From assembly GCA_002964805.2 (NCBI GenBank), contig PUDQ02000003.1:2418001-2482000 (forward strand): 64,000 bases of DNA, given 5' to 3'. The translations under genes were made by a program, and so were the position numbers. This stretch comes from Trametes villosa. Lineage: Eukaryota; Basidiomycota; Agaricomycetes; Polyporales; Polyporaceae. The notes beneath the pieces were generated by a model that made no database searches, was not told the DNA's origin, and saw only the letters and a list, made by a program, of their open reading frames with translations. Position 1 is the first letter of the stretch. Every line of letters starts with the position of its first letter. Below are positions 35,864 through 46,954 of this stretch, piece by piece.

Positions 35864-37542
35864 TGCGGTCAATCAAAGGGAGATAGGAAATTATGATGCG
35901 TAACGCCTCGGACGGTGTTGCTACGTCCGCGACGCTAAAGCGTGCGTTATTGAGAGACGAAAACCGCTGTCAGTGAGGGCTGCTGGGCGACGAGCACTGG
36001 CATGGGCACCGATGAGAGAAAGAGGGGAGGGGACTGAAAAGGCCGGCGTCTCGCCCAGTCTCACTTATATAGGATCTTCCGCGCCACCGCTTGCAAATAG
36101 CAGCAAAGTCGGGAGACCGGACCGTGTTACGGCGTCACAGCACACGCTTCGACTGGCGCTTATTCGGGCGCTTAGCAGTGTAAGTAGGTTCACAAGTCGC
36201 GAAATTCACGCTCGGGGCAGGTACCGAGGCGTGTATCAGAAAGAAGCGGGCGGAACACCGAGCAGGCCAGAAATACGATATCATGCACCTCTGCAGACAT
36301 GGTCCTGTGCAGCCATCCCGGCATCGGGCGAGAAGATCCGCTATCGTCCCCGGAGGGACCCCTTCTCTGCGCCAACGGGTCGACAGTGCAATGGCAGCGC
36401 GGGAGCCGCGTGCACCGATGGAGGTCCTTTTGCCATAGAGCGACGGACGAATCTGTGAGATCTATCGACGCGTGGCGGGCTTCTAGTAAACCCCGGGCGC
36501 AGCGGGGATTCGGGAAGTCTCTTCTCGCACCGCATACGCGAACTCTCCGCCCCCGAGAGAAGGCTGATCCACGAGGCCGCCCTTGTACGCAGGAGCATTC
36601 AGTGAAAGGGCAGGGCGTGTGCCCCACCGATCGACTTTGCCACACGGTGCCATATCTCAACCGGCGGGGCACTGCACTCTTCCGTCATCGAGCTCATCGA
36701 CGCACGCGCAGCAGATAGCACGGACCGACTCCGCTGAGTGGGTGTGAGGCAAACGCAGATACGATCAGCGTTCCCCGTCGCAGAAAGAGACGTTTGGTGC
36801 CAGAATTCGACGGGTATCTCGATCCGCTGGGTGCGTAGCTCCGGACACTGTGACGTGAGTGTCGACCTAGTGATCCAAGCCCGCCAATGGAGGGCGGGCC
36901 GATAGAAGTACAGGCGGTTGTGGGCTCGCCACCCGATCACTTCTGGAGCCGGAGAGCGGTGCGGTTTAGTATGTCCAGAGTAGTCGGCATGTACAGAGCG
37001 GTCGACATGTCCAGAGTAGTCGACCCGTTCTATCCAGAGACTACGCTGACGGTTTCAACCGGCACCTCCCCCAGTGAGAATAGGACTCATCATATAGAGT
37101 GTGGCTGGTACAGTTTACACCTCGCGACATCATGACATTGAGAAGGAAGGCATCGCGGGATGCCTGGGCACCGGGCGGGGTCCGACTCAGACTAAGTGTC
37201 TGCAGTGGCGGCACCACGTAACCGAGGGTTAAACCGCTGCGCGTGCGGTATCAAAGATTTAAAACAGGCACTTAGCTACGTGTGTTAGACATACCATATA
37301 TACCGCATATTCGCAAGAGCGACTTCTCTATGCGGCTCTAGTACTTAGTGGTGGTGGAAGCAGAACCAATTTGACGCCCGTGAAGATGCTTGGGCGCCTA
37401 CCGCGCGGCGCGTATGTCACGTGCCTTGCTAGAAAACTTGGAGGAACTTGCGCCGCCGCCAAGGCTCAGCGACCGCCCACCACTCTCTTCTCGGTCTGCG
37501 CTCCCTGGTGTCACTCTGTCCAGTCTGGTATAGCGGGGCGCC
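35864..37542. other. 1.7-kb intergenic region between divergent genes
   Basis: The copper-fist gene and RRP9 are divergent, so both promoters lie here. The minus strand at about 36690-36600 reads SAPPVEIWHRVAKSI, faintly like an F-box start, but without continuation. Other long frames show no recognisable motif. Confidence 0.35.
36969..37023. repeat. local short tandem duplication
   Basis: The unit atgtccagagtagtcg appears twice (about 36969 and 37008) with a related atgtacagagcggtcg unit between them, spaced by about 20 nt. It looks like slipped duplication in non-coding DNA. Confidence 0.6.
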
Positions 37543-39550
37543 ATGCCAGATTCATTCTTTGCCTCGTCGAAAAACAAGAAGAGAAAGCGGTCGACGACTC
37601 GCGACGATGGCCCCTCCACCTCGAAGAAGGTCGCGCGCGGCGTGAAGGGCAAGGGCGGGAAGCCCCGCAAGCCGGAGCCTGCGACGAAGAAGCGGAAAGC
37701 TGCGGACGAGGAGCTCTCGGACGAGACTCAGGACGACGATGACCGCGAGGGCATTGACGAGATGGACTTGCGCGCCCCGGACGTGGACCCGAACGCGTAC
37801 GAGAGCGGCGAGGAGGACGAGGACGAAACGCCCGCGGAGAAGCGACTCCGGCTCGCGAGGTTGTACCTGGACAGCGTGAAGCAGGGAATTGCATTAGGTA
37901 CGTTCGCAGTCGGCTAATTCGCAGCGTTGACTAATGCGGAGTAGCGGACGGCGAGTTCGACGCAGCGGAGATCGACCGCGAGCTCATCTCGGCGCGGCTC
38001 AAGCAAGATGTTATGGAGCACTCGGGGAAGATGCACCTGTTCGTGGCGGATACGGTGAGTCCGACGCCATGCCGCGAATGCAGGATAGTCATGCTAAACT
38101 TGTGGTAGTACGACCTTACACAACCTCCCTCCCTCCGCACGAAGCGCGGTCACCGCTTCTCCGTAACCGCTGCCGTCGCCTCCTCTGACGGACGGTGGCT
38201 GTACTCCTCCGGTAAGGAAGGGTCTATCATCAAGTGGGACATGCACACCGGGCGGCAAACGCACACGTTCCACAAGTGCCGCGTCGACAAGGGGAAGGGC
38301 AAGTCTCGAGAACCCGTTGATGCGAACGGGCACACGGACGAGATCTGGACCCTAGCTGTCAGTCCCGACGGGAAATACCTCGCGAGCGGCGGAAAGGACA
38401 AGCGGGTCGGGGTCTGGGACGTGGAGAAAAATGAGTGGGTGAAGGGGTTCGGTGGGCACCGCGACTGCATATCCGTACGTGCGCCCCTCTGGATAGCCAG
38501 AAAAGCTCACTGAATTGGTCGCAGGCACTCGCGTTCCGCAAAGCGAATCCATCTCTACAGACACCAACACAGCTATACTCCGGGTCGTATGACCGGACGC
38601 TCAAGCTATTTGACCTGTCCACGATGGGCTACGTCGAGACGCTGTTCGGCCACCAGGCGCCTATCCTTGCCCTTGACGCGCTCCTCGCGGAGACTGCCGT
38701 CAGCGCAGGCGGCCGCGACAAGACGGTGCGGTTCTGGAAGATACCGGAGGAGACGCAACTGGTTCTTCGGGGTGGAGGCGGCAGTAAGTGGTACGACGAC
38801 TTCGACGGGATGGACGAGGACGTCGCCACGAGACGAAAACAAGAAGGGGCAAAATCAGAGAGCTTCGTCGAGGGAAGTATCGAGTGCGTCGCGATGATCG
38901 ACGAGAGCACTTTCGTCAGCGGCGGCGACAGCGGGTACGTTTGCCGTCAACCACCAGATATACGACTGCTGAAGTCTTCTCTGCACAGTTCGATCAGCTT
39001 ATGGTCGACGCAGAAGAAAAAGCCGCTCTTTACTCAGGCAATCGCGCACGGGATGGACCTCTCGCACGTGGAGACGGAGGACGTGGCGGCGGTCCGGAAA
39101 CCGCGCTGGGTGACCGCGCTGGCCTGCCTGCGCTACTCCGACCTCTTCGCATCCGGTGCGTCTTCCGCGTTCTCGAAGCGACGCACGCGCGCTGACCACT
39201 TGGCACGGCATCTAGGTTCATGGGACGGCGAAGTCCGCCTGTGGAAGCTCGACGCGAAGCTGAAGTCCTTCGCGCCCGTCGGGACGGTCGCCGTCCGCGG
39301 CGTCGTGAACTCGCTGCAGTTCCTGACGCCTCCGAAGGACTTCGCGAGCAGCGCCGCGTGGGCCGCGCCGGCCCCTCCGGCCGAGGGCGAGGGCGAAGGC
39401 GAGGCACCGGCGCGGGGGAAGCGCGGCGGGACGCCGGTCCTGCTCGTCGCGGGAGTAGGGCAGGAGACGCGGTTCGGGCGGTGGGTGACGCAGAAGGGCG
39501 AGGGCTGTGTGAACGGCGCGGTTGTGTTCGCGCTGCATCCTCGGACATAG
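37543..39550 (+). CDS. RRP9: U3 snoRNP protein Rrp9 (U3-55K)
   Basis: Six exons, 37543-37897, 37945-38054, 38109-38474, 38525-38934, 38989-39155 and 39216-39550, give 580 aa. The N-terminal 110 residues are Lys/Arg- and Asp/Glu-rich with nuclear signals (SKNKKRKRST). The linker ARLKQDVMEHSGKMHLFVADTYD and first blade RTKRGHRFSVTAAVASSDGR are characteristic of Rrp9. WD40 repeats follow (GHTDEIWTLAVSPDGKYLAS, SGSYDRTLKLFDL, SAGGRDKTVRFWK, SGSWDGEVRLWK). The protein binds the box B/C motif of U3 snoRNA and is needed for 18S rRNA processing in the nucleolus. An Ala/Pro/Glu/Gly-rich insert lies near residues 510-535. Confidence 0.95.
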
Positions 39551-40033
39551 TGTGTATACGGTGGCTGTGCTTTGTGATGCTTTGGCTACAAGTCGGCGAA
39601 CGTGATGATGCATCGGGCCGCGCTCTCTAACCGTCGTTGGTCTGAAGCTTCGTAGCGATCTTGAGGACCTTCGGGACCTTTTCTGTGCTGCCTTGCGAGA
39701 ATTGTCACTCAGCTGTCGAGCATCTACAGTGACCTCTCCGCCGACGTGGAGCCACCCGCGAAATATGGCGTTCACTCCAGTGATAGCACTGGCACTCATG
39801 GAGGGACGTGGGGCTTGGGCCAGACGTGCGCCCCTCCCTCGTAGACTTCTCAGGATCAGGCCAAAAAGTCGGGATTCACACTGGATTAAGGTTGACACGA
39901 CGATACTATTCATCAGGGGACATCAGGTACACTTTGAAGCGGAGGGGAAGTACGCATAGGGAAGGGAAAAGATTACAGTACTGCAGGGCGGGGCATTTGA
40001 TCCGTAGGGATCTACCGGCGGCAGATGGCGGCC
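39551..40033. other. intergenic region between convergent genes
   Basis: The gap separates the 3' ends of RRP9 and FPELE gene D. No coding frame or motif is supported; two terminators are expected. Confidence 0.4.
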
Positions 40034-41080
40034 CTACGTGTGGGGAGCGAGGCGCAACTCTGGGAAGAAGCACACGCGGCCGTACTCGTCAGGCAGAGTA
40101 CGCCGGATGCCAACAATGAACACGCCGAGCGCCGTCGGACAGTCCGCCCACTTCTGCCACACCGGGTCGTCGATGCCCTCGCGCAGTAGGGTCTCGTTCT
40201 TGTACTTTGCAAGGCTGTCAGCATACATGCGGCGCGGGGCAAGGCGGCGCAGTAGGGGGACTCACGATGTACTCGTACCACTCGTTCTGCCGCTTCATGA
40301 TGTTGAGGAGAAGGTCTACGTTCGTGAAGTACAGCGTAGGCTCGACCGCCCTGGGCCTCGGCCCGGACAGCTTCCCAACCTGGTTTGGCAGCTGCGCGCG
40401 TGTCAGCACCGCTATCCAACGCGCAAGAGGGACGGCATCTGGAGACTCACAAGAGTTGCGGCGCCAAACGTGTACTGCGTGCCTTCGTGAAAGGACACCT
40501 TCTCATCATGCAGATGCGGCGGCAGATGGTCCTTCGCGAGTATCTGCAGAGCGAAAGGGGCCCGGCCCGGCGGGGGAACGTTCCGGATGGCTTGCAAGTC
40601 CAGGCGGGACGACAGGCGCAGCTTCCACTTCTTGTCGAAGACCGGGGGGAGTGGTACGCGGTAGCGCTCCTGTGTGTACACGGTGTTGGGCGCAAAGCCG
40701 GGGTTGACGCTGTAGCGTTTGAGAACGTCTTCTGCCTTCTCCATCATCGGCACTTGGGGTACGGGACGGTGGTGATGGGTGGGTGGTGGCACTGGGAGAT
40801 GCGCCGGATGCTGAACGGGCTGAGCTTCGGGTGCCAGTGGCGCGCGGCCCTGCGGGGGTGCAGGATGCTGAACGGGCAGAGCTTCGGGTGCCACTGGCAG
40901 TGGCGCGCGGCCCTGCGGAGGTGCAGGAACGACTGGGATAGGAAGTCAGTTATCAGATTCGGCAGAGCGGCCCGGGTGGGCGTAGGCCTTACATGCGAAG
41001 GCTCCGGTCAAGCGCGGCGCACTCTGTGGCACGTAGTTTGCCGATGTGCCCTGGCGAGAATAGTTGCTGCTTGAAGCCAT
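40034..41080 (-). CDS. FPELE-family protein D (subgroup I, unknown function)
   Basis: Four exons, 41080-40993, 40932-40451, 40391-40266 and 40204-40034, give 288 aa. It starts MASSSNYSRQGTSANYVPQS, like gene B. Exon 2 begins with two copies of a Pro-rich unit (PEALPVQHPAPPQGRAPL), caused by a direct DNA repeat. The core starts YRVPLPPVFDKKWKL near residue 120. Exon 3 starts LPNQVG and carries FTNVDLLLNIMKRQNEWYEY. Exon 4 (171 nt) has GIDDPVWQKWAD, FIVGIRRTLPDEYG and CFFPELRLAPHT. The last acceptor is GCAAAG, as in B a weak AAG. Function unknown. Confidence 0.82.
40806..40925. repeat. direct repeat inside FPELE gene D
   Basis: Two adjacent copies, 40806-40862 and 40863-40925, both start ggatgctgaacgggc and end gtgca. 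The second copy carries 6 extra bases and a few substitutions. It encodes the duplicated Pro-rich unit of protein D and stays in frame. Confidence 0.8.
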
Positions 41081-41370
41081 CTCGCGAGACGGGTTGAAGA
41101 TGAGAGGGGGACGGAAGGGAGAAGCGTGAGGTGCTGGTACTGGAGGTAGGAGAGCTGCTGTGAACTCTGAGGGATGTCCCACCACACCTCGATCTTTTGT
41201 ACCTGTGCGGGAGCCGTGCTAGGGGGTGACGCCGCGTCCAGCTCTGAGGGTGCTTGACGTTGAAAATTGGCCCAAGCCCGACCTTGGATGACGGCCTCCT
41301 GCACATTGTGCAATGGGTCCAAGAGGTGCCCCGTACCTCGCCCCTAACATCTATTAGGGGGACCCACCAA
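41081..41370. other. intergenic region upstream of FPELE gene D
   Basis: Promoter-side sequence of gene D. No TATA box is evident and no coding frame is supported. Confidence 0.3.
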
Positions 41371-41943
41371 AATGGTGGAAGTGGAAGTCCGCTCCGATGA
41401 GTCGGAGTTCCACTCGCCCGACAAGTTCCACTTCCACTCGCCGGCTCAGTTCCATTTGGGGAGTGCGCAAGGGGGCGCAGAGCTGGGACGATGTGACTAG
41501 CACACCTGGGGACGGCGCGAGGGTGTGGCTTAGGAGACTCTGTTGCAGGGAGAGCGGCTCAGCTTAAAGCTTGCGCGCTAGCCACCCTCGGCAGGCGATC
41601 TTGTCAACCCATTCCAGGGCGTTGCAGCCTCCCTAACTCGGGGTTACCGCCGTCGGCGCTGTTGAAGACTCTTAGAAGCCCTTTGAAGTTTATGCCAATG
41701 GGGGTCGGGCAGAAATTCGGGCAGAAGCTCAGGCAGCGAGTGGCGAGGTAGCGGCGGATGTGATGAGAGGAGGGCATGACTCGCGCGGCCACAGTGAACG
41801 CGAACGCGTCCACGCGCGAGTCACGCTGAAAGATGAGCGAGTGGAAGTGGAAGTGGCCTATTAGTGGCCCGCCTTGACACAAGCTCCCACTTCCACTAGC
41901 CCACTTCCACTTCCATTCGCCGAGTTCCACTTCCACTACTTTG
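41371..41943. mobile_element. probable miniature inverted-repeat element (about 570 bp)
   Basis: The left end has ATGGTGGAAGTGGAAGTCCG. The right end, read on the minus strand, has AGTAGTGGAAGTGGAACTCG, an imperfect terminal inverted repeat. Several subterminal copies of cacttccact or its complement lie just inside both ends (about 41400-41445 and 41840-41935), an arrangement typical of cut-and-paste elements that need subterminal binding sites. The middle has no coding frame. A cctattagtggcc / tctattagtggcc duplication flanks the right part (about 41856 and 41954). No target-site duplication was proven. Confidence 0.5.
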
Positions 41944-42537
41944 ATATATACTCATCTATTAGTGGCCATTGAAACGCACCGTGCCTGGAGAGTGACCAGG
42001 CCGCGGGACACAATGGCTTGGAGTACCGCAGTGTCCCGGCGCGCCCTTTGGACATGCGACGGCCGGCATTGCGAGGGTACTTCAAGCCTTCGCTGGCACT
42101 CAAAGCGGCGCCGCGGCGCCAGCACCGTGCGGAGTCGCCTTGAGTTTGAGATCTTGAGATCCAGTACCGCTTTGAACGCTTGCGGTCCATGCGTTAGCGC
42201 GTCGCCGAACGGCCCATGAACGAGGAGAAAGCCATATCCCTGCCAGACGGTATGGGGCTTTCTCTTCTTGAGTGAGTTATTGGTGGAGACGTGTGTATTA
42301 TTATGTTCTATATATAGGAGTGAGCGGCACCGAATTTGTGAAACTGGTGGGCGTACGTCGCATAGGTTTGCGCTTCTGTACGGCCCGAAGCTGATGAGTA
42401 CTGGCTGACTGGGGACGTCGATTCAACGTAGCACAGACATCTTTGACGTGCTAAGTTCCTTGTACTCTTTGGGAAGCACAGAGAGAAGTACACCAAGAAA
42501 GTTATATGCATCCTGGCAGAAGCATGAAGGATAATGG
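41944..42537. other. intergenic region, no gene seen
   Basis: Between the inverted-repeat element and the palindrome. Open frames on the minus strand (e.g. 41936-42190) show no motif. AT-rich sequence lies at 42270-42320. Confidence 0.3.
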
Positions 42538-42577
42538 AAGTTGTGTTAGGACCGTCATGACGGTCCTAACACAACTT
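42538..42577. repeat. perfect 40-bp palindrome
   Basis: Two perfect 20-bp arms meet at TGACGGTC/GACCGTCA with no spacer; the left arm is AAGTTGTGTTAGGACCGTCA. It can form a cruciform in DNA or a hairpin in RNA. It lies in non-coding DNA just beside the decayed DMAC1-like copy. Confidence 0.9.
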
Positions 42578-42692
42578 TACCGAATCGTCTTTTTGGGCAG
42601 CAAAATGCATGTGGCTGTGCCGCGCGCTAGCGTCGCAAGTGCGCGCCTTCAAGTTCGCGACTTGCCTTAGACTTCTACTTCCATCACCCGCC

Positions 42693-42920
42693 GTGTCTTC
42701 CGCACCCCCTTTGGAGCCGCACAAATACTCTGAAGGACTAGAGACAACTGGAATGCGGCAAACGCTGAAAGGATGCTTCGCGTGCTGCGTTATAGGCACC
42801 GGGCCGGCACGCCTGGCAGAGTCAGTAAATGTATGCGCTCAATTCGTCGTCGCGCTCATGCCCGGGGTTCAACGTTCAATATTCAATGATAGAGAAGAGA
42901 ATCATGGCTAGGGTCGGCGT
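42693..42920 (+). pseudogene. decayed copy of the DMAC1-like gene
   Basis: This stretch aligns with the gene at 12807-13108 on the opposite strand. Matching blocks are SSAPPLEPHKYSEG against SSALPSEPHKGSEG, and GCFACCVIGTG against ECLACRVIGTG, followed by GCGCTCAATTCGTCG and AAGAGAATCATGGCT. The position of the initiator ATG reads GTG, and small indels break the frame in the loop and second helix. No copy of the 56-nt intron can be recognised at the expected place, so it could be a retrocopy, but the 3' end is too diverged to be sure. Confidence 0.7.
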
Positions 42921-43973
42921 CGGATTCTTAGGCCGATACGATGCATTTAGGGGCGCTAGCTAAGTGGCAGATGCGTCTTCTATCTCGTCATGAAGGACAG
43001 CCTGCGTCGCTGCTATCCGGTTCTCGTGACGCTGACCTCACCTCCCTCTATTTTAGGCGCGTAACGGGTCTACTGCGCAGCCTGAGCCTGATGCCGACGC
43101 CCAAGAGCGGTATTTTTCCCTCTGCAGCCTCATGCACATCGCGGCTATGTGTGTGGAGCATTGCGGCAACTAGCGATGGGGCATGTTCCCTGAGATCGAG
43201 CTTAGGAGGCTCAAACTAACCAGAAGTTCGGCCTCGCACTGAAGTCGCGGTATGTCTTCCGAATGTCTATAGAGGTGCGGCGCGCGCATGTGTCAGTCCC
43301 GTTACCTTGTTTATGGAACTTACTTCATGCTATTCAATATGTTGTGAAGAGCTTTTGCTGCTCCGCCACCTGCTAGTAGGCGTTCTAGTATGAGCGGACG
43401 ATCCGGAACGCTTCGCGCTCCTTGCTAATATATGCAGTTCCCCTCGTATCGTTCCGTGCTCCAAATCATCATCCTCCCGCTTACTTCCTGAGACGTCCGT
43501 CTCCTTCCAACATATGATACCATCCCTTCCAGCCAGCGCTATGACATGCCGCTACTTTTGTGCCCCAAGGGTCTACAGAACTTGAATGCCAGTGGCTCAA
43601 CGCGAACCTCATGCAAGATTTCGCGGCTCTTGAGGCACGAGGCGTCGGCGTCGGCAATTCAATGGCACAGCTGCAGATCCCTTTGAAGGCATTGGCGAAC
43701 TCAGCCGCGAGGGCCGCGCTCGACCTTCTCTGCCCCATGGGAGCAGTGCGAGGGAGCGCGCTTGCCAGAGGGAAGCAGAGGGCTACCACGGACCCAATTC
43801 TCGAAGGGGTGGGGAGCGGCTCCGGCGAGGCTTCCTACTAAGAACTCACGCGTTTGCGTAATGTGCATATTGTCCATAAATCCTGACCTATCCTACTACA
43901 TGACTGAGAGCTGATACATGGGGTGGAGCATACGACTATTCTACGCAAACCTAGAAGGGGGTCCAAGCCTGTC
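42921..43973. other. intergenic region downstream of FPELE gene E
   Basis: No supported gene. A frame at 43560-43841 (plus) reads an Ala/Leu-rich helical stretch but has no splice partners, start context or family likeness. Confidence 0.3.
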
Positions 43974-45567
43974 TCAATCGAAACGTACCTCAAGCTCCGG
44001 GAACCAGCGGAAGCCCCCTTGAGAGGCTGGGACGCTATGCATCGCAACGACATAGAGGAACTCGAAGTAGACGTTGACGTCGCAGACTCCGCATGGGGCT
44101 GCGGTGGCGCGGCCGACAATCTCTTCTGCCCTCGCAGGGGCCTTCTGTACTCGCGCACGCAGCGTTAGCAGACTTGACAGCACATGATGCACGAAGCGGA
44201 CTACTCACGATGCGTTTGAAGTCCTTGATCCACGCGTCGTACTGCTTGCGCACAGCGTGGCTGATCAGATGCGCGAGGGTGAAGCTCGCCGCTTTGTCGC
44301 CGTCCACCTTCGTCTTCTGGTAGCTCGGATTCAAGTTCTTTGACCTCTCGAATGCGAACTGCCCGGCGCCACCGAGGGTGTCAGTACGCTCACACACTGA
44401 CGGTGGGATCGACTCACGAAGGCCCGGTGCACGCCGACGCCCCCATCGCTTACGAGACTGCTGAGGCAGCGCGCGGCGCCGTCGACCTCGCGCAGAATCA
44501 CCTCATTCGGCATCTGCTTGGAGATGTAGAGGCAATTGACGATGCGCAGTCCCTTCACGCCCCGGATAGAGACAGGGAACTGCTCATCTTCACCCGTGCG
44601 AATGCCTGGCGGGAGAGGTACCTGGAGGGTGATCCCGGAGAGTGACTGCGACAGCCCACGGACCAGGAGCGGGCATGGGGCCTCTTCGACGGGCAGTTGG
44701 CGGGGAGGGGCCGCGAAGGATGCCTTGCGTGGGCTGAGCACGGGGCCGCCGCTGGGGCCCGTCATGGACGCCCTGCGCGTGCTTGTCACGGACGGCTTGC
44801 GATGGTGGGCCAAGACGGAGGCCTTGCGCGGGGGAGGGCTCGTCTGTTCGCGCTTGACCTCCACGATCGTGATCGCGATGGGAGGCGGAAGCTGGGCAGG
44901 GGCCGTGTTGTTATACACGAAGGCTGCATCCGGAAGAGACCTGTGGACCGGCGGCTCGGGACGAGGGGCGGGCACCTCGACACGAGCTCTCGTCGGCGGG
45001 GCGCTGTGGTGAACCGCGGGTGATGGCGTGCTGGGGTGCGGGGAGGTCACCGTCGTCGCGGACTTGTGCACCGCCGGGAGAGCGGGAGGAGCGACGACCT
45101 GGGGGCGAGGCACGGTGACGGGCGCACTGCGGTGGACGGGGGCTACATTACCATGGCCTCTATCTCCCGGAAGAGTGGTTGCATGGGTGCGATGGTCGGG
45201 TACTCGTCGGGGCATAGGCAGAAGTGGAGTGAAATTCACTCCCATTGACTTACGGGGCGTGGTGTACCATGGCACCTCTTTCACAAGGACGTTAGAAAGG
45301 CCCGGATGCTTTGCGAATCAACTCACGACTCGGGGGTGCAGGCGGCGGCGCCAAGTTCGGCGGCTTCGAAGGGGCCTGCCGGGAGGCCCCTTGCCATGGG
45401 ACAGCAGGCCCGGCGGGGACTGGAGGGTTCGGGTGAGACGATGTACGAGAGGTCATCCCTGATACTCTGGTCAATGGGGGTTGAGGTGGATTGTTGCATC
45501 TCTCGGGACCCCCTGAGCGACCTTTTGTAGGGCAGGGCGTAGCCGACGCTTGGCTAGCATTAGCCAA
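43974..45567 (-). CDS. FPELE-family protein E (subgroup II, long Pro-rich N-terminus)
   Basis: Four exons, 45567-45327, 45277-44418, 44358-44209 and 44144-43974, give 473 aa, the longest member. About 290 residues of Pro/Ala/Val/His-rich sequence with repeated VHRS/VHHSAP units precede the core. The core starts LQVPLPPGIRTGEDEQF near residue 298 and ends with GVGVHRAF. Exon 3 starts FAFERSKNLN and contains LAHLISHAVRKQYDAW. Exon 4 (171 nt) has FLYVVAMHS and GGFRWFPELEVRFD; the usual AIRRR is changed to AMHSV. Exon 1 and its join (AAG acceptor) are less certain; translation could start at 45284 inside exon 2's upstream reading. Function unknown. Confidence 0.78.
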
Positions 45568-45818
45568 AGCGCCCCAGCTTGGGAAGTGCCCGCCCGCGCA
45601 AATCCAAACGCAGGCATCAATAGGGCGGGCGAGGGGCCAAAGCTGGCGGGTAAGTGTTTGAGCGAGGCCGACTAAGCGCGGGACGGGGGGGAGGACAATG
45701 GGACAAATGACCGCATTAGCGCGGGGCTTGAATTAAGGGTCTAGTATACGGCATACGGGCAGGCGGAAATTTTTCATAGTGGAGCGCATACTCACGGTGG
45801 GAGCGAGAAACAGAAAGA

Positions 45819-46954
45819 TTAGAGACGGACCTCAAGCTCAGGGAAGTAGCACCAGACGTTCTGCTTGTCGGACTTGCGACGCCGGATGGCGACGATGTAA
45901 ATCTTGCTCAAGGGCACGAACTTGTTGCCCGGAGGCACAACACTCGGGCCAACAAGGGCCTGCAGGTCCACATGACCACGATCAGCCTGGTAAAAGATGC
46001 GTGAGTCGGGCGCAAATATTTGGACGCGCTGAGATAAGGAGTACGCACGACACTTCGCCAGTGCTTGTACTGCTTTTGCGCGAGTAAGGCCAGAAGGTGA
46101 CCGATCGTGGATCTGCCCAGGACGTCCACAGACTTGAGCTCGAAGATGCCAGTCGTTTTGTCGGTAGTGAACTGTGGGGATGAAGCGGTGAGCTGCGGAT
46201 CGACGTTGCATTCGGCGCACAGTCGCACTCACGTATGCCCGTTGCACGCAGATGGTCCCGTCGAGGAAGTAGTGAGAAATGTCGTACCGCGCCTTATCGA
46301 CGTTCTGAGCGACGCCGCTGTCCAACGTCCCTCCGCCCAGGAGGCCGTCGTAAGCGAGGCTGATCCCACGTTCCCCGTTGACGTCTATGGGCCACGCCTG
46401 GAAGCTCTTGTCAATATCCCGCGGGAGAGGGATCTTATAGCTCGGCAGCAGGGTCACTGTCGTGGATATGGGGGGATTGCGATGGCGCCCACTGCGGCGC
46501 GCGGACTCCGGGGGACTGGGAAGTGTGCGCGCCGGTGGCGTCAGGGAGTTTTGTGCAGGGGTCCCGCCCCTGGTAGAAGTGCCGGGAGTATGCGAGCACG
46601 CGGGTTCGGCGCTGCTCTGTCGCGAAGGACCTCTGGCCGGGGAGGCTTCCGCGCGAAGCTGCGTGAGGGCCGGGGAAACGTGAGCATTGGGGGGTGGCTG
46701 GTCCGGCACAGGGCCCACAACGGGTGTCAGGAGCTGGACACCTGGCGTAACCGATCTACGGTAGGTATCCATGGCCCACATAACATCGTGCGGCCCGGCT
46801 GTAGGACAGACTTAGTGGGGCAGGTATATGGTGCATAGTATACAAGACCCGACTCACGCGTGCCTGTGTAGCCGGATTTTTGCTCAATATGCTTCATTCG
46901 CTGATTGAATCGCGCGTAGAACTGTGCGGAGCCGGAAGGTGCGGATTCGGACAT
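45819..46954 (-). CDS. FPELE-family protein F (subgroup II, unknown function)
   Basis: Four exons, 46954-46858, 46798-46233, 46171-46049 and 45986-45819, give 317 aa. The start MSESAPSGSAQFYARFNQRM is followed by a Ser/Pro/Thr-rich region. The core begins YKIPLPRDIDKSFQAW near residue 153, then DVNGERGISLAYDG, and ends exon 2 with TICVQRAY. Exon 3 starts FTTDKTTG and has GHLLALLAQKQYKHWRS. Exon 4 (168 nt) carries IYIVAIRRRKSDKQN and CYFPELEVRL, the cleanest example of the C-terminal motif. It lies 251 bp upstream of gene E on the same strand. Function unknown. Confidence 0.85.

Noticed and set aside
36190..36718. Overlapping ORFs on both strands, one with an F-box-like VEIWHRVAKSI
   Set aside because: Match is too short and there is no continuing F-box helix or leucine-rich part.
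42566..42799. Minus-strand ORF overlapping the palindrome and DMAC1-like copy
   Set aside because: It is the antisense of the decayed copy; no independent evidence.
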